A DNA stretch of 39,789 nt from Actinomycetes bacterium (GTDB lineage: Bacteria > Actinomycetota > Acidimicrobiia > Acidimicrobiales > RAAP-2), in the NCBI GenBank assembly GCA_021831035.1, contig JAKBNL010000018.1, forward strand, positions 1 through 39,789, in the 5' to 3' direction. Of this stretch, positions 25,426 to 34,162 are shown piece by piece. The notes under the pieces were generated by a model. It did not search any database. It was not told where the DNA came from and saw only the letters and a program-made list of their open reading frames with translations. Every line of letters begins with the position of its first letter. Positions within the stretch are counted from its first letter, which is position 1. A program made the position numbers and the translations under genes.

Positions 25426-26832
25426 GTGGCCCCGAGCGCCCTGACACCGCCCGACGAGGACTTCCCTCGCTGGTACCAAGACGTCGTCGCCAAGGCCGAG
25501 ATGGCCGATAACGGGCCCGTGCGCGGCACGATGGTCATCCGCCCCTACGGCTACGCGATCTGGGAGCGGATGCAGGCCGAGATGGACTGGCGCATCAAGC
25601 GTGCCGGCGCGAAGAACGCCTACTTCCCGATCTTCATCCCCGAGTCGTACTTCGCGCGCGAGGCCGAGCACGTCGAGGGGTTCAGCCCCGAGCTCGCGGT
25701 CGTGACCCACGCCGGTGGCGAGGACCTCGCCGAGCCGATCGTCGTGCGCCCCACCAGCGAGACCGTCGTCGGTGAGTTCATGGCCAAGTGGGTCCAGAGC
25801 TACCGGGACCTGCCCCTCGCCCTCAACCAGTGGGCCAACGTGGTGCGCTGGGAGCTGCGCCCGCGTCTGTTCTTACGTAGTTCGGAGTTCCTCTGGCAGG
25901 AGGGTCACACCGCCCACGCCAGTTACGACGACGCCCACGCCTACGCCCTCACGATCCACCACGACGTCTACGACGAGTTCCTGCGCGAGGTGCTGGCCGC
26001 GCCGACCTTCCTTGGGATCAAGCCCCCGAGCGAGCGCTTCGCCGGGGCCGTCAACTCGCTCACCGGCGAGGGGATGATGCGCGACGGCAAGGCCCTCCAG
26101 ATGGTCACGACCCACGAGCTCGGCCAGAACTTCGCGCGGGTCTTCGACATCGTCTTCCAGACCGAGGCCGGGGGCTCGGACCTGTGCTTCACGACCTCCT
26201 GGGGTGCCTCGACCCGACTGGTCGGCGGACTGGTGATGATGCACGGCGACGAGAACGGCCTCGTCGTGCCGCCGCGGCTCGCGCCGATCCAGGCGGTGGT
26301 GCTCGCCGTGCGCGACGACGCGGTCCTGCTCGAGGCGGCCGGTCGACTGGTCGAGGAGCTCGAGCGCGCGGGGGTGCGCGCCGAGCTCGACCGGGGTCGC
26401 GCGAGTTTCGGCCGGCGGGTCACCGACTGGGAGATCAAGGGGGTGCCCGTGCGCGTGGAGGTCGGCCCGCGCGACCTCGAGGCCGGCCAGGCCACCCTGG
26501 TCCGGCGCGACACGGGGACCAAGGAGGCGGTCGCGCTCGCGGCCGTGGCCACCCGGGTCTGCGCGCTGCTCGAGGAGGTCCAGGGCGCGCTCTACGAGCG
26601 GGCGCGCCGCTTCCGCGACGAGCGCACCGTCGAGGTGGGCAGCGTCGACGAGGCGGCCGAGGCCGCCCAGGACGGCTTCGCCCGCCTCGGGTGGTCGCTC
26701 GTCGACGGCGAGGGCGAGACCCGGCTGCGCGAGGCGGCCATCACGGTGCGCTGCCTGCAGCGCGCCGACGGCTCGGTGCCCGAGAGCGCGGACGAGGCCG
26801 ACCTCGTCTGCATCGTCGCCAAGTCCTACTAG
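25426..26832 (+). CDS. proS: Prolyl-tRNA synthetase, archaeal/eukaryotic type
   Basis: Charges tRNA-Pro. At 468 residues it is the short ProRS lacking the editing insertion of the usual bacterial enzyme (about 570). The N-terminus (DEDFPRWYQDVVAKAEMAD), PIFIPESYF, RPTSET (108-113), FLRSSEFLWQEGHTAHA and the C-terminal tyrosine (IVAKSY) are marks of the archaeal/eukaryotic-like form. The C-terminal zinc domain keeps only part of its usual cysteines: the segment before ITVRCLQ has no CG/C ligand pair, so zinc binding is probably lost. The GTG is chosen for its strong Shine-Dalgarno sequence. Short ProRS occurs in scattered bacteria; here it sits in the ordinary ispG-proS-rimP position. Confidence 0.95.
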   Translation: MAPSALTPPDEDFPRWYQDVVAKAEMADNGPVRGTMVIRPYGYAIWERMQAEMDWRIKRAGAKNAYFPIFIPESYFAREAEHVEGFSPELAVVTHAGGEDLAEPIVVRPTSETVVGEFMAKWVQSYRDLPLALNQWANVVRWELRPRLFLRSSEFLWQEGHTAHASYDDAHAYALTIHHDVYDEFLREVLAAPTFLGIKPPSERFAGAVNSLTGEGMMRDGKALQMVTTHELGQNFARVFDIVFQTEAGGSDLCFTTSWGASTRLVGGLVMMHGDENGLVVPPRLAPIQAVVLAVRDDAVLLEAAGRLVEELERAGVRAELDRGRASFGRRVTDWEIKGVPVRVEVGPRDLEAGQATLVRRDTGTKEAVALAAVATRVCALLEEVQGALYERARRFRDERTVEVGSVDEAAEAAQDGFARLGWSLVDGEGETRLREAAITVRCLQRADGSVPESADEADLVCIVAKSY

Positions 26833-26854
26833 GGCCCGACCCGACCCCGGGACG

Positions 26855-26874
26855 GGCGGTTGTGGGAAACCGCC
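26855..26874 (+). terminator. Hairpin after proS, overlapping the next -35
   Basis: A 7-bp perfect stem, GGCGGTT (26855-26861) with AACCGCC (26868-26874), is closed by a 6-nt loop. It has no T-run. It may slow or end proS transcripts, and its left arm includes the first bases of the -35 box of the rimP leader promoter. Confidence 0.4.
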
Positions 26875-26888
26875 TCGACTGCTAGTCT
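26860..26888 (+). promoter_or_regulatory. Promoter of the rimP-nusA-infB leader
   Basis: TTGTGG (26860-26865) and TAGTCT (26883-26888) are separated by exactly 17 bp, the best canonical -35/-10 pair seen in the window. Transcription would start near 26895. Confidence 0.65.
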
Positions 26889-26894
26889 CGTTGC

Positions 26895-26955
26895 GACAGT
26901 CCGCCCAGGACGTATGGACTCGTTTAAGCGCGGGCCTAGGGCCCGCGCTTTTTAG
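26895..26955 (+). promoter_or_regulatory. Attenuator-like leader with competing hairpins and mini-ORF
   Basis: GTCC at 26899-26902 can pair with GGAC at 26908-26911 (5-nt loop), or, as AGTCC, with GGACT at 26916-26920. The first hairpin hides AGGA (26907-26910). An ATG at 26914 opens a 13-codon frame (MDSFKRGPRARAF, stop 26953-26955) that runs through both arms of the terminator. Whether it is translated is unknown; the AGGA-to-ATG spacing is short (3 nt). Confidence 0.45.
26926..26953 (+). terminator. Intrinsic terminator upstream of rimP
   Basis: A perfect 11-bp stem (26926-26936 with 26940-26950), loop TAG, and a T-run at 26949-26953. It lies only about 30 nt after the probable start point and before any large gene, so it acts either as an attenuator of rimP-nusA-infB or as the end of a small RNA of about 59 nt. 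Confidence 0.85.
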
Positions 26956-26958
26956 CGT
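26953..26958 (+). promoter_or_regulatory. Possible second -10 box for rimP
   Basis: TAGCGT directly follows the terminator T-run. A start point near 26965 would give a leader of about 29 nt with GAGGAGG. If real, it would make the upstream terminated RNA independent of rimP. Confidence 0.3.
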
Positions 26959-26993
26959 CCGCGCCGGGGCGGGGAGAGGACGAGGAGGTGGCT

Positions 26994-27479
26994 ATGGACT
27001 GGCAGGCGGCACTCGGCCCCGTGCTGTCCCCCCTCGGCCTCGACCTCTACGACGTCGAGTTCAGCGCCGGCACCCTCACCGTCGTGGTCACCCGCGCCGG
27101 CGGGGTCGACCTCGACACCCTCACCGAGGCCAACCGGGCCGTGTCGGCGTGGCTGGACGAGAACGACCCGATCGAGGGGCGCTACACCCTCGACGTCTCG
27201 AGCCCGGGGCTCGAGCGGCGCCTGCGCACCCCCGAGCACTTCGCCCGGGCGCTCGGCGAGCGGGTGACGCTGCGCGAGCGGCGCGAGGGCCAGCCGACGC
27301 GACGGCTCGAGGGGACCCTGGTCGCGAGCGACGCGGCGAACGCGACGATCGACGACGCCGAGCTCGGGCCGACCCGGGTGGAGCTCGCGGACGTGGAGCG
27401 CGCCCGCACCGTCTTTCTCTGGGGGGCCGATCAGCCGACGGCGGGCCGCGGCCGCGCGACGACGAGCAAGAAAGGCTAG
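26994..27479 (+). CDS. rimP: Ribosome maturation factor RimP
   Basis: Assists 30S maturation. The 161 residues have the N-terminal domain (LGPVLSPLGLDLYDVEF), the VVVTRAGGVDLDTLTEANRAVSAWLDE helix region, YTLDVSSPGLERRL (about 63-76) that marks the family, and a C-terminal SH3-like Sm fold (VTLRERREGQPTRRLEGTL). I use the ATG at 26994, 5 nt after GAGGAGG (26982-26988); a GTG at 26988 falls inside that Shine-Dalgarno sequence. nusA follows after 2 bp. Confidence 0.95.
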   Translation: MDWQAALGPVLSPLGLDLYDVEFSAGTLTVVVTRAGGVDLDTLTEANRAVSAWLDENDPIEGRYTLDVSSPGLERRLRTPEHFARALGERVTLRERREGQPTRRLEGTLVASDAANATIDDAELGPTRVELADVERARTVFLWGADQPTAGRGRATTSKKG

Positions 27480-27481
27480 CA

Positions 27482-28575
<1,094 letters not shown>

Positions 28576-28579
<4 letters not shown>

Positions 28580-28830
28580 CCCCCACGCGGACCTGTGTCG
28601 TGTGCCGGACCCGGCGTGAGGACCGCGCGCTGGTCCGGGTGGGTCGCCGGCCCGACGGGACCTGGTACCGCGGTCGCGGTCCGGGTCGAGGGGTCTGGTG
28701 CTGCCGGGCCTGCGCGTCGGGGCTCGGTGAACGGGCCCTGGCCCGGGCGCTGCGCACCGCCCCCGAGGGACTCGACGTCGCGGCCGTGACCCGGATCATC
28801 GGGGAATCGGCCGAGGTTGTGGAAGAATAG
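28576..28830 (+). CDS. ylxR: YlxR (DUF448) family protein with apparent AUA start
   Basis: Small RNA-binding-like protein conserved between nusA and infB. Read from ATA 28576 it is 84 residues: (M)APTRTCVVCRTRRED..., matching the family N-terminal signature RTCVGCR, then a strand ALVRVGRRPDG, the GRGVWCCRAC segment, and a helical end. The frame has a stop at 28558-28560 and no ATG, GTG, TTG or CTG before GTG 28600, which would cut the signature to CR. ATA overlaps the nusA TAG (ATAG) and lies 6 nt after GGAGGG (28564-28569). ACG at 28585 is another near-cognate choice. If only standard starts are allowed, the gene is 28600-28830 (76 aa). Confidence 0.85.
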
Positions 28831-28870
28831 GACACTGTGCCCGCGCGGGCGGGACGAGTAAGGGATTGTT

Positions 28871-31492
<2,622 letters not shown>

Positions 31493-31494
31493 CC

Positions 31495-31845
31495 GTGTCG
31501 GGTTCGAACCACCCCTACCCGCGCACCGCCCGGGTCAACCAGATCCTGCGCGAGGTCCTCTCCGAGGAGCTCGTGCGGCTGGCCAACCGGGTGGAGGGCC
31601 TCGGGATGCTCACGGTGACCGACGTCGCCACCAGCCCGGACCTGCGTCAGGCCGTCGTCTACTTCGACTCGCTCGCCGAGCCCGCCCGCGCGCTGCTCGA
31701 CGAGCACCGCGGCGATCTCCAGGCAGCGGTGAACGCCCAGACCCGGCTCAAGCGCACGCCCCGGCTGAGCTTCGCCCCGGACCCGGCCGTCGCCCACGGC
31801 GAGGCGGTGGAGGAGCTGCTGCGCCGGCACCGTCATGACGACTAG
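31495..31845 (+). CDS. rbfA: Ribosome-binding factor A
   Basis: 30S maturation factor that acts near the 16S 5' helix. The 116 residues start SGSNHPYPRTARVNQILREV and carry the KH-fold core LTVTDVATSPDLRQAVVYFD (about 42-61) and RLKRTPRLSFAPDPAV. The GTG at 31495 lies 2 bp after the infB stop; there is no good Shine-Dalgarno sequence of its own, so coupling to infB is likely. It overlaps truB by 11 bp. Confidence 0.95.
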   Translation: MSGSNHPYPRTARVNQILREVLSEELVRLANRVEGLGMLTVTDVATSPDLRQAVVYFDSLAEPARALLDEHRGDLQAAVNAQTRLKRTPRLSFAPDPAVAHGEAVEELLRRHRHDD

Positions 31846-32728
31846 CGGCCTGCTGCTCATCGACAAGGCGTCGGGCCCCACCAGCCACGACGTCGTCGCC
31901 CGCGTGCGCCGCGCCCTCGGGGTGCGCCGGGTCGGCCACGCGGGCACCCTCGACCCGATGGCGACGGGCCTGTTGCTCGTCGCGGTCGGCCCGGCCACGC
32001 GCCTGCTGCGCTTCGCCCAGGCCACCACGAAGCGCTACAGCGGCGAGGTCACCCTCGGGACGGCGACGGACTCGCTCGACGCCGACGGCGTGGTCGTCGC
32101 CCGCGCCCCGGTGCCCGCGCTCGACGCCGGAGCCGTCGCCGTCGCCGCGGCCGCCCTCACCGGCACCATCCTCCAGCGGGCCCCCATGGTCTCGGCCCGC
32201 CGGGTCGGGGGTGAGCGGCTCCACGCGCTCGCCCGGCGCGGCGTCGAGGTGGAACGCCCGGCGCGCGAGGTGGTGGTCGACGCCTTCTCGCTCGAGCCGA
32301 CCGGGGACCCGGCGCGCTGGCGCTTCGCGGTCACCTGCTCGACCGGCACCTACGTGCGGGTCCTGCTGGCCGATCTCGCCGAGCGACTCGGGACCGTGGG
32401 CCACCTGAGCGCCCTGCGCCGCGAGGCGAGCGGCGCGCGCCGCGTCGAGGAGGCCCGCACGATCGAGGCCCTCGAGGCCGACGCCGCGGCCGGTGACCCC
32501 GGCCTCGAACCACCCGGCGCGCTCGTCGCCTCCCTCGAGCGCTTCGTCGTCGACGAGGAGGGCGCCCGCCGGCTCCGTCAGGGCCAGCGGGTCCCCGGAC
32601 CGCCCCGGGAGGGCGAGGTCGCCGTCTTCGACGGCGCGGGCGAGCTGGTCGCGGTGGCCGAGCGCGTCGACGGGCTCTACCGCCCGGTGGTGGTGCTCGC
32701 GACGGGCGCCGACGGGCGCGACGGGTAG
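31835..32728 (+). CDS. truB: tRNA pseudouridine-55 synthase
   Basis: Makes pseudouridine 55 in the T-loop of tRNAs. The 297 residues begin SGLLLIDKASGPTSHDVV and contain the catalytic aspartate D40 in GHAGTLDPMATGLLL, then KRYSGEVTLGTATDSLD, QRAPMVSARRVGGERLH and CSTGTYVRVLLADLAERLG, followed by a C-terminal PUA-like region (about 230-290). The ATG overlaps the rbfA end by 11 bp. The nrnA and MATE genes often between rbfA and truB in actinobacteria are absent. Confidence 0.96.
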   Translation: MTTSGLLLIDKASGPTSHDVVARVRRALGVRRVGHAGTLDPMATGLLLVAVGPATRLLRFAQATTKRYSGEVTLGTATDSLDADGVVVARAPVPALDAGAVAVAAAALTGTILQRAPMVSARRVGGERLHALARRGVEVERPAREVVVDAFSLEPTGDPARWRFAVTCSTGTYVRVLLADLAERLGTVGHLSALRREASGARRVEEARTIEALEADAAAGDPGLEPPGALVASLERFVVDEEGARRLRQGQRVPGPPREGEVAVFDGAGELVAVAERVDGLYRPVVVLATGADGRDG

Positions 32729-32731
32729 GTT
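32726..32731 (+). promoter_or_regulatory. -10 box, near-leaderless start of ribF
   Basis: TAGGTT includes the truB stop and ends 7 nt before the GTG at 32739. Confidence 0.45.
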
Positions 32732-32738
32732 GCGGCCC

Positions 32739-33716
32739 GTGGTGGTGCTCTACGACGGCGACGGCCCGGCCGACCCGCGCCCGGCGGCGGTCGCGGTCGG
32801 GGTCTTCGACGGCCTGCACCGCGGCCACCAGGCCGTGCTGGCCACCGTGCGGGCCCGCGCGCACGAGCGCGGGCTCGTGGCGGGCGTGGTCACCTTCGAC
32901 CCCTCGCCGGCGGTCGTGCTCGCACCCGAGCGAGCCCCCCGTCGGCTCCAGACCCTCGCCCAGCGCCTCGAGGGACTCGCGACCCTGGGTATCGAGCGCG
33001 TCCGGGTCGTCACCTTCTCCCACGAGCTCGCCCACGAGGGTGCCGACGCGTTCGTCGAGCGGGTCCTCGTGGGCGAGGTCCACGCCGCGGCGGTCGTGGT
33101 CGGTGAGGACTTCCGCTTCGGGCGTGACCGCGAGGGCGACCTCACGCGCCTCGCGGCCCGCGGCGCGCTCTCGGGCTTTCGCGCCGAGGGGCTGCGCATC
33201 GTGGGCGAGGGCGGACGCTTCAGCTCCACGGCCGTGCGCCGGGCCCTCGAGCGCGGCGACGTCCTCGAGGCGACCCGGGTCCTCGGGCGGCCCTTCACCC
33301 TGCGCGGGCGGGTCGCCCGGGGCGACGCCCGCGGTCGTAAGCTCGGCTTCGCGACGGCCAACCTCGAGCTCGACCCCCTTCAGCAGGTGCCGGCCGACGG
33401 CGTCTACGCCGCGCTGGCCCGGGTCGCCCCGGGCCAGTGGCGCGCCGCGGCGGTCTCGGTGGGGACCCGGCCCCAGTACTACGAGGACGGGGCGCGCCTG
33501 GTCGAGGGCCACGTGCTGGACTTCACCGGTGACCTCTACGGGGCCGAGGTGGACCTGGCCTTCCTCGCGCGCCTGCGCGACCAGGCGGTCTTCGCCGACG
33601 AGGCCGAACTCGCCCGGCGCATCGACCTCGACGTCGCCGCGACGCGGTCCCTCGCGGGGGGCGCCACGGCCGAGAGGGCCGAACTGCTAAGGTGGGACGT
33701 CGGTCAGCGACGCTGA
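32739..33716 (+). CDS. ribF: Bifunctional riboflavin kinase/FAD synthetase
   Basis: Makes FMN and then FAD from riboflavin. The 325 residues have the N-terminal adenylyltransferase domain, with GVFDGLHRGH at 21-30 and the second motif FSSTAVRRALERGDV, and the C-terminal flavokinase domain (GRPFTLRGRVARGDARGRKL, FATANLEL, DGVYAALARV, VEGHVLDFTGDLYG). Consecutive GTG codons at 32739, 32742 and 32745 and a TTG at 32730 are all possible starts; 32739 is preferred from the -10 box distance. It precedes rpsO as in most bacteria. Confidence 0.95.
   Translation: MVVLYDGDGPADPRPAAVAVGVFDGLHRGHQAVLATVRARAHERGLVAGVVTFDPSPAVVLAPERAPRRLQTLAQRLEGLATLGIERVRVVTFSHELAHEGADAFVERVLVGEVHAAAVVVGEDFRFGRDREGDLTRLAARGALSGFRAEGLRIVGEGGRFSSTAVRRALERGDVLEATRVLGRPFTLRGRVARGDARGRKLGFATANLELDPLQQVPADGVYAALARVAPGQWRAAAVSVGTRPQYYEDGARLVEGHVLDFTGDLYGAEVDLAFLARLRDQAVFADEAELARRIDLDVAATRSLAGGATAERAELLRWDVGQRR
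33688..33693 (+). promoter_or_regulatory. -10 box of rpsO inside ribF
   Basis: TAAGGT lies 83 nt before the rpsO ATG, within the last codons of ribF. A start near 33700 would include the structured leader. No -35 is evident. Confidence 0.5.
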
Positions 33717-33776
33717 TCGAGTGGGTCGTCTCGGACGGCTCACGCCGAGACCCCGACCCAACCAAGGCACATCTCC
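33700..33776 (+). promoter_or_regulatory. Structured rpsO mRNA leader
   Basis: Two stem-loops: an 8-bp stem with one G-U pair (33701-33708 with 33712-33719, 3-nt loop), and a composite helix of GGGTC/GACCC (33723-33727, 33755-33759) and GTCTCGG/CCGAGAC (33728-33734, 33745-33751) with a 3-nt bulge. Only a weak AAGG (33764-33767) precedes the ATG. S15 autoregulates its mRNA in several bacteria through unrelated structures; the same here is inference. Confidence 0.5.
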
Positions 33777-34034
33777 ATGACCGAGAAGCAGCAGATCATC
33801 CGGGAGTACCAGTCGCACGGCACCGACACGGGCTCGCCCGAGGTGCAGGTGGCTCTGCTCACCGAGCGGATTGCTCACCTCACCGAGCACCTGAGGGCCC
33901 ACAAGGGTGACCACCACACCCGTCGTGGGCTGATGAAGCTCATCGGTCAGCGCCGCCGCCTCCTGGACTACGTCCAGCGCAGCGACGTGGAGCGGTACCG
34001 CAGTTTGATCGGTCGACTCGGGATCCGTCGCTAA
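33777..34034 (+). CDS. rpsO: 30S ribosomal protein S15
   Basis: Primary 16S rRNA-binding protein of the central domain. The 85 residues are slightly short of the common 88-89 but complete: [57 protein letters not shown] and [23 protein letters not shown] are all signature segments. The ATG is the only sensible start. It lies between ribF and pnp as usual and is probably expressed both from the ribF transcript and its own promoter. Confidence 0.98.
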   Translation: MTEKQQIIREYQSHGTDTGSPEVQVALLTERIAHLTEHLRAHKGDHHTRRGLMKLIGQRRRLLDYVQRSDVERYRSLIGRLGIRR

Positions 34035-34042
34035 CCGGTAGC

Positions 34043-34058
34043 CCCGCCGCGTGGCGGG
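34043..34058 (+). terminator. GC hairpin between rpsO and pnp
   Basis: A 6-bp perfect stem CCCGCC/GGCGGG with a GCGT loop lies 8 bp after the rpsO stop. No T-run follows, so it is more likely a partial terminator or a 3'-end stabiliser of rpsO mRNA. Confidence 0.5.
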
Positions 34059-34082
34059 ACCGACACATCCGGGCCTCGAAGG

Positions 34083-34150
34083 CCAGTGGAGGAGCACCGC
34101 CCCCGGGCGGCGATCGCCCACTGGGATTCGAGCGGAGTGTCGCCAGACAC
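34083..34150 (+). promoter_or_regulatory. Structured pnp mRNA leader
   Basis: CCAGTGG (34083-34089) pairs with CCACTGG (34118-34124), enclosing an inner CCGCCC/GGGCGG hairpin (34097-34102, 34105-34110). A second hairpin GTGTC/GACAC (34137-34141, 34146-34150) stands just before the Shine-Dalgarno sequence AAGGAG (34152-34157). In E. coli a pnp leader stem-loop cut by RNase III mediates PNPase autoregulation; a similar role is suggested only by position. Confidence 0.5.
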
Positions 34151-34162
34151 CAAGGAGATCCC

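Noticed and set aside
26926..26953. Possible tRNA or other structured RNA gene after proS.
   Set aside because: The inverted repeat is a simple perfect stem with a T-run; no cloverleaf, T-arm or anticodon arm could be drawn.
26891..27481. Upstream extension of the nusA frame to a TTG at 26891.
   Set aside because: It runs through the terminator and rimP in another frame; nusA proper starts at ATG 27482 with the conserved N-terminus.
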